Source of the DNA: Lentisphaeria bacterium
Lineage (GTDB): Bacteria; Verrucomicrobiota; Lentisphaeria; Oligosphaerales; Oligosphaeraceae
Length of the DNA: 10,238 bases
Direction of reading: 5' to 3'
NCBI GenBank assembly: GCA_028699735.1
Contig: JAQVUB010000002.1
Span: forward strand, 13,980-24,217
Shown: positions 1 to 5,864 of the stretch, one piece after another
How the letters are laid out: every line of letters begins with the position of its first letter
How positions within the stretch are numbered: the stretch's first letter is position 1
The notes under the pieces: model-generated
Database searches by the model: none
The model's input: only the letters and a program-made list of their open reading frames with translations
What the model was told of the DNA's origin: nothing
Program-made: the position numbers and the translations under genes

Positions 1-2
1 CA

Positions 3-752
3 AAAATTGCCAGCAAGGTTGTACGTCAGCTTGAGATGCATTATCACATTCCTCCGGTTGGCACCGGGGAATATTCCGATCTCCTTCCACGTTTGCGCAA
101 AGCCGGCATTGAGCGAGTCTGCATTCATTCCGCGGCCACGGCTCCTGCGCAAGTGATTCCCGCCAACCGTTGGGCAATCTCCTTGCAAAAGCTAGCGGGG
201 GTCATCCCGTTCGGGACGCTGCATCCCGGCTATGCAAAAATGAGCGAAGAACTGGCTTTTCTGTATGACCATGGCATCCGGGGAATCAAACTGCACCCGG
301 ATTTTCAGGGGTTCCGCCTTGATGCCCCGGAACTGCTGCGACTGTTTGCTGCAATGGAGGGAAAATTCACCATCATGGTTCATATTGGGGACCTCCTGCC
401 TCCGCAGCAGAATCCCAGCTGCCCTTTCAAAATTGCGGCGATAAAAAAACGTTTTCCCGGTCTGCAGATCATTGCCGCGCATTTTGGTGGATATCGTCAT
501 TGGCAGTATGTACTCGAGGCGATGCAGGGACTGGAAATCTATCTGGATACTTCGAGCTGTCTTTTCGCCATCCCGGAAAACCTGCTGCAACAAATCTACC
601 GTTCCTTGCCAAAACACCTCTTCCTTTTTGGCAGTGACTATCCCCTGTTTGATGCGTCAGCAGAAATGGCTCGGCTGCAATACCGCCTCCACCTCTCCGA
701 TCGGGAACTGGAAACGATCCTGACCAATGCCAACAACCTGGGACTGTGCTGA
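3..752 (+). CDS. Amidohydrolase-2 family TIM-barrel metal-dependent hydrolase (5' partial)
   Basis: The open frame runs to the left edge of the window (KIASKVVRQLE precedes the first internal Met at 36), so the true start and the N-terminal HxH metal motif lie outside. What is visible fits the amidohydrolase-2 family: a strand-turn with IPFGTLHP, then GIRGIKLHPDFQGF carrying the Lys/His of the barrel, a VHIGD segment, the conserved IIAAHFGG metal-ligand His strand, DTSSCLF, and FLFGSDYPLFD with the late catalytic/metal Asp. The C-terminus (ILTNANNLGL) matches the usual closing 'N..RLL' helix of the family. The likely role is cytosolic hydrolysis or decarboxylation of a small substrate. The substrate cannot be told from sequence. 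The TGA stop overlaps the ATG of the next gene by one base (TGATG), suggesting translational coupling. The family call is secure; the specific function is unknown. Confidence 0.85.
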   Translation, partial: KIASKVVRQLEMHYHIPPVGTGEYSDLLPRLRKAGIERVCIHSAATAPAQVIPANRWAISLQKLAGVIPFGTLHPGYAKMSEELAFLYDHGIRGIKLHPDFQGFRLDAPELLRLFAAMEGKFTIMVHIGDLLPPQQNPSCPFKIAAIKKRFPGLQIIAAHFGGYRHWQYVLEAMQGLEIYLDTSSCLFAIPENLLQQIYRSLPKHLFLFGSDYPLFDASAEMARLQYRLHLSDRELETILTNANNLGLC

Positions 753-1492
753 TGGGAAAAATCCGTGCCGACCAATTGATGGTGGAATTGCAGCTGTGCG
801 AATCCCGCAGCCAGGCGCAGCGTCTGATCATGGCCGGGGAAGTCCGCCTGGGTCCGGATCAGCTCGTGCATAAGCCCGGTCAGCTGCTGTCACCGGATAC
901 CAGTCTCTTTCTAGACCATGAGCCAAAATATGTCAGCCGGGGAGCCTTCAAACTGCTCGCCGCACTGGAACAGTTTCATCCGGATCTGCAGGGGGTTACC
1001 GCCCTCGATCTGGGCGCTTCAACCGGCGGATTTACAGAAGTACTCCTCGAACATGGCGCTGCAAAAGTCTATGCTGTCGATGTCGGTTATGGTCAGCTGC
1101 ATGACAAGTTGCGCCGCAATCCGAAGGTCATCAGCATGGAACGTACCAACGCCAGGGATTTGAATGCAAACCTGATTCCGGAGCCGATCGGCATTCTTAC
1201 CGGCGATGTCTCCTTCATTTCCCTGACCAAAGTACTGCCCCCCTGCGCAGCACTGCTGCAACCCGGAGCCTGGATCTTCGTCCTCGTAAAACCGCAATTC
1301 GAAGCCGGACGGGAGGAAGTCGGTTCCGGTGGTGTGGTACGTGACGAAGCGGTGCGCCTGCGTTGCGTTCAGAAAATCCAAGATTTTGTGGTTCAGGAAT
1401 TGCATTGGACTTGTTCGGGGGTTGTGCCATCGCCGATCAAAGGCCCCAAAGGGAACCAAGAGTATGTCGCCGTTTTTCGAAAAGATTTTTAA
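752..1492 (+). CDS. tlyA: TlyA family rRNA (cytidine-2'-O)-methyltransferase / hemolysin-like
   Basis: The 246-residue protein has the standard TlyA architecture. Residues 1-60 form an S4 RNA-binding domain (RADQLMVELQLCESRSQAQRL). The rest is an FtsJ/RrmJ-type Rossmann methyltransferase with SAM motif ALDLGASTGGFT (about 84-95), AVDVGYGQL (108-116) and GDVSFISL (151-158). The K-D-K-E tetrad of 2'-O-methyltransferases is visible as Lys67 (SRGAFKL), Asp152, Lys180 (LVKPQFE) and Glu237 (GNQEYVAV). Family members methylate cytidine 2'-OH in 16S and/or 23S rRNA; the old 'hemolysin' name is historical. A GTG at 746 is possible, but ATG at 752 overlaps the preceding stop and gives the normal N-terminus. 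The stop lies inside the left end of the adjacent repeat (TTTTTAACCACG), so the last residues, Asp-Phe-stop, are repeat-associated. Confidence 0.95.
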   Translation: MGKIRADQLMVELQLCESRSQAQRLIMAGEVRLGPDQLVHKPGQLLSPDTSLFLDHEPKYVSRGAFKLLAALEQFHPDLQGVTALDLGASTGGFTEVLLEHGAAKVYAVDVGYGQLHDKLRRNPKVISMERTNARDLNANLIPEPIGILTGDVSFISLTKVLPPCAALLQPGAWIFVLVKPQFEAGREEVGSGGVVRDEAVRLRCVQKIQDFVVQELHWTCSGVVPSPIKGPKGNQEYVAVFRKDF

Positions 1493-1634
1493 CCACGAAA
1501 AGACACAAAATAACTTGGGGTTGACTGGCGTCCACAGCCCATAGTTATCAGCTGTCAGCCGTCAGCCTGTCCATCAAAGTCAATCGTCCATCGTCCACGT
1601 CCATAAGGTCCATCAGGTCCATAGGGTCCATCAG

Positions 1635-1697
1635 GTCCCTCGTCTATCGTCAATCGTCCCTCGTCTATCGTCAATCGTCCCTCGTCTATCGTCAATC
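1635..1697. repeat. Three exact tandem copies of a 21-bp unit
   Basis: The unit beginning GTCCCTCGTCTATCG occurs at 1635-1655, 1656-1676 and 1677-1697 without a mismatch. It lies in the left arm of the large palindrome. The right arm (complement of about 1875-1916) holds one close match and one diverged unit, so the left arm appears to have expanded after the palindrome formed. Confidence 0.95.
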
Positions 1698-1710
1698 GTC
1701 CAAAAACCTT

Positions 1711-1764
1711 CTTCGAAAAACAAGAAGTTGGGTCATACTTCGAAAAACAAGAAGTTGGGTCATA
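1711..1764. repeat. Two exact tandem copies of a 27-bp unit
   Basis: The unit starting CTTCGAAAAACAAGAAG is present at 1711-1737 and again at 1738-1764, identical in both. It sits between the 21-bp repeats and the central hairpin of the large palindrome. The opposite arm has only a single diverged counterpart (around 1852-1870, CTTTTTGAAGAAG), which again points to recent duplication on one side. Confidence 0.95.
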
Positions 1765-2068
1765 GTAGTACGAAAAAAATTCATGGGAATGGTCTCTGTT
1801 TGCAAAATTGTATCGAGCGTCCCATGAAATTTTTTCGTACTATCATTACATTTCTTTTTGAAGAAGATTTAATGGACGAAAGACGAAGGACGATGGACGA
1901 TAGACGAGGGACCTGATGGACCCTATGGACCTGATGGACCTTATGGACGTGGACGATGGACGATTGACTTTAATGGACAGGTTGACGGCTGATAACTGAT
2001 AACTGATAACTATGGGTTATGGGCGCCAGCCCACCCCAAGTCAGTTTGTGTATTTCGTTGTAGAAAAA

Positions 2069-3061
2069 ATGAATAATCTTCCTTTTCCAGCTTTAAAACG
2101 CCAGGTCTGCTGCCGCTATGAAGCAAGCGGCGAAGCCCCCCTGCTTGATTTTCTGGCAAGCCGCTTTCATTATCTTACCCGTGAAGCCTGGGCTGGACAG
2201 ATTCAGGCCGGTAATCTTTGCATCAATCAGCATCCCGCACAAATCGATCAAATCCTGCAATCAGGCGCTTTGCTGGAATTCAGCCCCCGTGAATTGATCG
2301 AACCACCCGTTTCCTGGGATATTCATATCCTGTTTGAAGATGAGCAGGTTCTGATCCTCAGCAAACCCGGCAATCTGCCCTGCCACCCGGCCGGGACCTT
2401 CTTCAACCATACCCTGTGGGCCTGGCTGAAACAATCAGTAAAGTTGCCGGAAGTGCATTTCTGCAACCGGCTCGACCGGGAAACCTCTGGTCTTGTCATT
2501 GTCGGCAAAAGTTCCGATGCAGCCAAACGGCTCAACCGGGCTCTGCAGCAATTCGATGCCTGTAAAGAATATCTGGTGCTGGTACAGGGAGAATTCCCGG
2601 CCAGCCTGCAGTGCAAGGGCTGGCTGATACCCGACGCAAACAGCCCAGTCAGAAAAAAACGCGCCTTCCTGGAAAATCTGCCAAAGGAGCTGCCCCAGGC
2701 CGAATCCGCATGCACCGAATATACGCGCATGGCATATCAGCCTCTAACCAACATCAGCCTGCTGAAAGCGATTCTGAGAACCGGCCGCACGCATCAGATC
2801 AGAGCCACTCTTTGCAGCCTTGGTTTTCCGGTCATTGGTGATAAATTATACGGAGTGGACGAACGTCTCTTCCTCAAACTGGCCAGCGGAAGCTTATCCC
2901 CTGAAGACCAGGCCAGGCTTCTCCTGCCACGGCAAGCTCTGCACGCCTGGAAAATCTCTTTCCGCGTGCCGGCACAAAACACTCCTGTTCAGTATAGCGC
3001 TCCACTCCCACAGGACTTGCGTGATTTTCTGAAACAGCACAATCTGCAAATACCGCTGTAG
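2069..3061 (+). CDS. RluA-family pseudouridine synthase
   Basis: The 330-residue protein converts specific uridines to pseudouridine in rRNA or tRNA. An S4-like N-terminal region (about 22-75, LLDFLASRFHYLTREAW..IQAGNLCIN) is followed by the RluA catalytic fold: ILFEDEQVLILSKPGNLPCHP (about 87-107), the active-site loop NRLDRETSG (133-141) with catalytic Asp136, and the late motif LRTGRTHQIRATL..LGFPVIGDKLYG (237-262). The residue before RLD is Asn rather than the more usual His. An upstream in-frame ATG at 2012 would begin inside the repeat, so ATG 2069, directly after the repeat's A-run, is preferred; no strong Shine-Dalgarno site is seen, and 'GTAGAAAAAA' is the only purine-rich stretch. 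The target uridine (RluA, RluC or RluD type) cannot be assigned. An acetyltransferase gene follows on the same strand after 24 bases. Confidence 0.93.
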   Translation: MNNLPFPALKRQVCCRYEASGEAPLLDFLASRFHYLTREAWAGQIQAGNLCINQHPAQIDQILQSGALLEFSPRELIEPPVSWDIHILFEDEQVLILSKPGNLPCHPAGTFFNHTLWAWLKQSVKLPEVHFCNRLDRETSGLVIVGKSSDAAKRLNRALQQFDACKEYLVLVQGEFPASLQCKGWLIPDANSPVRKKRAFLENLPKELPQAESACTEYTRMAYQPLTNISLLKAILRTGRTHQIRATLCSLGFPVIGDKLYGVDERLFLKLASGSLSPEDQARLLLPRQALHAWKISFRVPAQNTPVQYSAPLPQDLRDFLKQHNLQIPL

Positions 3062-3085
3062 CCCCCGATGAAAGGTTTCAAGCCT

Positions 3086-3658
3086 ATGACGCTCAAGGAA
3101 AAAATGGCCGCCGGCCTGATCTATACGGATCTTGACAGCCAGGAACTGGCAGCAGAACACCGCCATTGCCTCGAAATCCTCCATGAATTCAACCAGTCCG
3201 CTCCGGGCGAAGTCAAATTACGCACAAAATTGCTGCAGAAAATCCTCGGCAGCTGCCCGGAAGATTTCTGGATCGAGCCGCCCCTGCGCTGTTCATACGG
3301 TTATAATACCTTCATCGGAAACCACTTCTATGCCAACTACAATCTGACCATCATCGATGATGTCAAAGTGGAAATCGGAGAACATGTCCTGATCGCTCCC
3401 AATGTCGTCATTACCACCAGCGGTCATCCCGTGCATCCGGACTTGAGACTCCACGGCGGACAATTCTCACGACCGATAAAAATCGGCAATCACGTCTGGC
3501 TCGGCGCAAATGTCGTCATCCTGCCGGGAATCGAAATCGGCGATAATTCGGTCATCGGTGCGGGCAGTATCGTTACCAGAAATATCCCACCTAATGTAGT
3601 AGCCGTCGGAAATCCCTGCAAAATCCTGCGGGCAATCACCGACACCGACAAAACCTGA
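3086..3658 (+). CDS. Maltose/galactoside O-acetyltransferase family (LbH hexapeptide repeat)
   Basis: The 190-residue protein has the Maa/LacA/NodL layout. An N-terminal helical 'Mac' domain (LKEKMAAGLIYTDLDSQELAAEHRHCLEILHEFN) is followed by a left-handed beta-helix of hexapeptide repeats (IGEHVLIAPNVVIT..IGNHVWLGANVVILPGIEIGDNSVIGAGSIVT). The catalytic His is His114 in TSGHPVHPDLR. The end GNPCKILR is typical of acetyl-CoA-dependent sugar acetyltransferases. The likely reaction is transfer of acetyl from acetyl-CoA to a sugar hydroxyl. ATG 3086 has AAAGG ten bases upstream and gives the family N-terminus; ATG 3068 would add six residues. The last codons (Asp-Lys-Thr-stop) lie within the left arm of the inverted repeat shared with the convergent nth gene. 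Confidence 0.92.
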   Translation: MTLKEKMAAGLIYTDLDSQELAAEHRHCLEILHEFNQSAPGEVKLRTKLLQKILGSCPEDFWIEPPLRCSYGYNTFIGNHFYANYNLTIIDDVKVEIGEHVLIAPNVVITTSGHPVHPDLRLHGGQFSRPIKIGNHVWLGANVVILPGIEIGDNSVIGAGSIVTRNIPPNVVAVGNPCKILRAITDTDKT

Positions 3659-3690
3659 TTTTTTAACCACGAAAAAACAGGTTTTGTCGG
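3645..3690. terminator. Perfect inverted repeat across convergent gene ends; putative bidirectional terminator
   Basis: CCGACAAAACCTG (3645-3657) is perfectly complementary to CAGGTTTTGTCGG (3678-3690). Inside it T6 (3659-3664) can pair with A6 (3672-3677), leaving a small AACCACG loop. It covers both stop codons of the convergent acetyltransferase and nth genes, which are four bases apart. The inner TTTTTTAACCACGAAAAAACA resembles the ends of the large repeat elements. The position suits a shared terminator, but there is no U-run after the stem on either strand, so the terminator role is inferred. Confidence 0.5.
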
Positions 3691-4307
3691 CACTCGATAT
3701 TGATCGGACAGGAATTGCAGTCCGGTTTTCGGGCAGTGCAGCAATAGCGTCCGTGGAGAAGCAGATAATGGTGTGCATTCAGCAAATATTTTTTGGGGAC
3801 GACCTTCATTAATTGTTCTTCGATTTCGTCCGGCGTTTTTCCGGAGGCCAGCCCGGTTCGGTTGGCGACGCGGAAGACATGCGTATCCACTGCAATGACC
3901 GGCTGGCCGAAACCGACATTCAGTACCACGTTGGCGGTCTTGCGCCCAACCCCCGGAAGGCGCAGCAGATCTTCGCGCCGGGAGGGTACCTGCCCGAAAT
4001 GGTCCCGTAATAAAATTTCGCAGATGCCCAGGATGGAGCGTGTTTTAGCACGGAACAATCCGATCCTCCGGCAGCATTGTTCCAAACGCTCTTTGCCGAA
4101 TTGCAGATAATCCTCTGCAGTGCGGCAGGTTTGCCAAAGTTCCGCAGTGACCTTGTTTACTGCTTTATCAGTGGCCTGTGCCGAGAGAACCACCGCAACC
4201 AGCAAGTCCAATGGGCTGGCAAAATTCAATTCGGCTTTGGGATTGATGTTTGCTGCCAGCTTGGCAAAAAGCGCATCAATTTCCTGTGCCGTAAACTTCT
4301 TTTTCAT
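3663..4307 (-). CDS. nth: Endonuclease III (DNA glycosylase/AP lyase)
   Basis: The 214-residue protein removes oxidised pyrimidines in base-excision repair and cleaves the AP site. The helix-hairpin-helix LPGVGRKTA (117-125) carries the catalytic Lys123. The essential Asp141 follows in VIAVDTHVFRVANR. The 4Fe-4S cluster ligands are Cys190, Cys197, Cys200 and Cys206, with the exact C-x6-C-x2-C-x5-C spacing. Length and order match bacterial Nth throughout. The start at 4307 lies 15 bases from the palindromic element at 4322-4453, which separates nth from the co-directional RNA methyltransferase gene upstream. The final residues (NLFFRG) and the TAA stop are encoded by the repeat-like TTTTTTCGTGGTTAA segment, so the C-terminus may have been remodelled by that sequence. 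Confidence 0.96.
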   Translation of the reverse strand: MKKKFTAQEIDALFAKLAANINPKAELNFASPLDLLVAVVLSAQATDKAVNKVTAELWQTCRTAEDYLQFGKERLEQCCRRIGLFRAKTRSILGICEILLRDHFGQVPSRREDLLRLPGVGRKTANVVLNVGFGQPVIAVDTHVFRVANRTGLASGKTPDEIEEQLMKVVPKKYLLNAHHYLLLHGRYCCTARKPDCNSCPINIECRQNLFFRG

Positions 4308-4321
4308 GAAATTTGGACCTG

Positions 4322-4453
4322 TTTTTTAACAACGAAAAAACACGAAAGGAGACGAAAAAAAATTCATGGAAAGTACGACGTCTGAAACTCAGTCAAAGCA
4401 ATTTCCATGAATTTTTTTCGTGTCATTGCGTGTTTTTTCGTTGTTAAAAAAAA
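4322..4453. repeat. Palindromic intergenic element (copy 2, short form)
   Basis: The left arm starting TTTTTTAACAACGAAAAAAC (4322-4371) is nearly perfectly complementary to 4403-4453, with only a few mismatches or gaps near the middle. The inner palindrome is CATGGAA (4365-4371) and TTCCATG (4403-4409) with a 31-nt loop (4372-4402). The right end touches the stop codon of the RNA methyltransferase gene (4454-4456) and the left end lies 15 bases from the nth start. The element thus fills the gap between two co-directional genes. Transcribed, it would form a stem of about 50 bp and might stop or process the mRNA; the role is inferred. Confidence 0.92.
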
Positions 4454-5587
4454 TTAAGGCACACCTGCATTTTCATAGACCGTCAGCTGGCAATCAATAT
4501 TGCCATTTTTGAGCGGAAAAGTGGCGGCGGGATTCAGTTTAATATTCCGGATGCACTGCGGGCTGCCTGCCAGGATTGCGCAACGCCAGCCGACAAGGCG
4601 ATGTACGGCCGCAGCGAGTTCCTGATACAGGCGGTTTTCGGCATCCAGGCGCACCCCATAGGGTGGATTGGTAATCAAAAAGCGCCGTTGCCCTTCTCCC
4701 TGCAGTTCCCGCAACTGCATCTGCCGGAAGCTGAGATTGAGGCCAGCGGAACGGGCATTAGCCCGAGCGCTCTCAAGAACCTTCTCATCCGCGTCAAAAC
4801 CGGTGATACGGGGGTGCTGACGGGTGGCTTCGCGGCGCATCTGTCCGCGCAAAGCTGCCATCTCGCCGGCCTCCTCAGATCCGAAATTTGCCCATCGTTC
4901 GAAGCCGAAACGCTCCCGCCAGATACCCGGGGCGATATTGGCCGCCCAGAGTGCCGCCTCGATAACCAGAGTACCGGAACCGCACATCGGGTCAACCAGA
5001 GGGGTTTTGCGATCCCAGCCGGAAAGTCTCAACATGGCCGCAGCCAAGGTTTCCTTCAGAGGGGCCTCGCCGCCGCTAAGGCGATATCCGCGTTTGAACA
5101 GGGGCTCACCCGATAAATCCAGATAGACCGTCGCTTTACCACGACTCCAGTAAACAAACGCGCGAACATCGGGATCATCACGCGATACACTCGAACGAGC
5201 CGCAAATTCATCACGCTGACTGTCAACAATCGCATCCTTCAATTTCAAGGAAATGAAATTCGGATTTTCGGGACAGCTTTCGTGCACATAAGCAGCTGTG
5301 GCGATCGTTTGTTTTGGCGTAAGGTACTGCGACCAGGGCAAGGCACGTGCCCCGGCGTAGACATCGTCCGCAGTTTCTGCAGCATAGCGTCCCAGCACCA
5401 GCATGACCCGCTGACCGATCCGGGTCTGTAGGCAGGCTCGCCAGCCATCCCGCATTTCGCCGAAAAACGGGATTCCCCCACGATTGAGCCGCACCTGAGA
5501 AAAGCCCAGCTCGCAGAGTTCATCGCGCAGAACGCTTTCCGTTCCAGGCCCGGCAGTCACATAAAATTCCATGATCTTTGTATCCAT
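4454..5587 (-). CDS. THUMP-domain class I RNA methyltransferase (RlmL N-terminal / YpsC-like)
   Basis: The 377-residue protein combines an N-terminal RNA-binding half (about 1-165, starting FYVTAGPGTESVLRDEL and including the THUMP region) with a UPF0020-type SAM methyltransferase half. The key motifs are DPMCGSGTLVIEAAL (199-212), GFDADEKVLESARANA (263-278) for SAM binding, and the amino-methyltransferase motif NPPYGVRL (307-314). Relatives methylate guanine N2 in 23S rRNA, like the N-terminal half of E. coli RlmL; the C-terminal RlmK-type domain is absent, as in the shorter family members. The start at 5587 lies five bases after the stop of the 86-residue gene, with GGTAAAGG at 5600-5607; ATG at 5572 is an alternative. 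The exact target base is not determined. Confidence 0.9.
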   Translation of the reverse strand: MDTKIMEFYVTAGPGTESVLRDELCELGFSQVRLNRGGIPFFGEMRDGWRACLQTRIGQRVMLVLGRYAAETADDVYAGARALPWSQYLTPKQTIATAAYVHESCPENPNFISLKLKDAIVDSQRDEFAARSSVSRDDPDVRAFVYWSRGKATVYLDLSGEPLFKRGYRLSGGEAPLKETLAAAMLRLSGWDRKTPLVDPMCGSGTLVIEAALWAANIAPGIWRERFGFERWANFGSEEAGEMAALRGQMRREATRQHPRITGFDADEKVLESARANARSAGLNLSFRQMQLRELQGEGQRRFLITNPPYGVRLDAENRLYQELAAAVHRLVGWRCAILAGSPQCIRNIKLNPAATFPLKNGNIDCQLTVYENAGVP

Positions 5588-5592
5588 TCGGG

Positions 5593-5853
5593 TCAGCTGC
5601 CTTTACCCTTGCTTTTACCTCGATGCCGCACCAGCTCCAGTTCCCGCTGAAAAAGATGACCGCGTTGCATCAGTTGAAGAATCTTATCCTCGAGTTCCAG
5701 CCAATCCTCTTCTGCGGGAACCGGGCTTGAATCCCATTCTTCAGCGCCTTTCAAGCGAAATTGCCATTTGATGGTATCAGCACGAAAACTGACCCGTATC
5801 TCCCGCCTTCCTTCCGGATAATTCTTATCAACCCAGCCGATTGGTCTTCGCAT
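5593..5853 (-). CDS. Small hypothetical protein (86 aa)
   Basis: I do not recognise this protein. It is soluble, with no membrane segment or signal peptide. The N-terminal part (REIRVSFRADTIKWQFRLKGAEEW) looks like two or three beta strands. An acidic linker and a helix rich in Glu/Leu/Gln (EEDWLELEDKILQLMQRG) follow, then a strongly basic tail (RHRGKSKGKGS) that could contact nucleic acid. It is supported as a real gene by AAGGAG (5859-5864) five bases before its ATG, by the overlap of that site with the preceding gene's stop, and by its five-base distance to the following RNA methyltransferase gene. Co-translation with that enzyme suggests, but does not show, an RNA-related role. Confidence 0.75.
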   Translation of the reverse strand: MRRPIGWVDKNYPEGRREIRVSFRADTIKWQFRLKGAEEWDSSPVPAEEDWLELEDKILQLMQRGHLFQRELELVRHRGKSKGKGS

Positions 5854-5858
5854 TTCTT

Positions 5859-5864
5859 CTCCTT
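5859..5864 (-). promoter_or_regulatory. Shine-Dalgarno site of the 86-aa gene overlapping the previous stop codon
   Basis: AAGGAG on the minus strand lies five bases before the ATG at 5853 and shares bases with the TAA stop of the upstream thioredoxin-like gene (5863-5865). This arrangement fixes the start of the small gene and indicates coupled translation. Confidence 0.8.

Larger units (their letters stand above)
1486..2068. repeat. 583-bp nested inverted-repeat element (copy 1, expanded form)
   Basis: The whole gap between tlyA and the next gene is one large imperfect palindrome. Outer ends pair: TTTTTAACCACGAAAAGACAC.. at 1486-1520 against the complement of 2034-2068. The middle of each arm holds a 76-bp perfect inverted repeat (1576-1651 against 1896-1971), built of short GTCCAT/GGTCC/CGTC subrepeats. 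The centre is a hairpin with 21-bp arms and one mismatch (1768-1788 against 1820-1840) around a 31-nt loop (1789-1819). Ends and core match the two shorter copies at 4322-4453 and 6609-6738; the roughly 250-bp intermediate arms are specific to this copy. No convincing gene lies inside. The element could be a MITE-like or REP-like palindrome or a structured transcript; the sequence alone does not decide. Confidence 0.9.

Noticed and set aside
752..1492. TlyA as a true haemolysin or virulence factor
   Set aside because: The S4 plus FtsJ architecture and K-D-K-E tetrad identify an rRNA methyltransferase; the haemolysin name is historical.
1728..1916. Open frame of 62 codons inside the large palindrome
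   Set aside because: It reads through the 27-bp tandem repeats and the hairpin, has no ribosome-binding site and has low-complexity content; it is a by-product of the repeats.
1538..2016. Possible CRISPR array
   Set aside because: The repeat units are 21 and 27 bp with no regular unique spacers, they are arranged as an inverted pair, and no cas gene is nearby.
1486..2068. Insertion sequence with transposase
   Set aside because: There are terminal inverted repeats, but no transposase-like frame and no clear target-site duplication; at most this is a non-autonomous element.
4322..4453. Canonical intrinsic terminator
   Set aside because: The stem is long and AT-rich, begins with a T-run and ends with an A-run, and has a 31-nt loop; this is not the GC stem plus U-tract form, although the inner A/T tracts could still affect transcription.
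4601..5116. Plus-strand open frame of 171 codons
   Set aside because: It is the shadow of the THUMP methyltransferase gene, whose DPMCGSG and NPPY motifs lie on the other strand.
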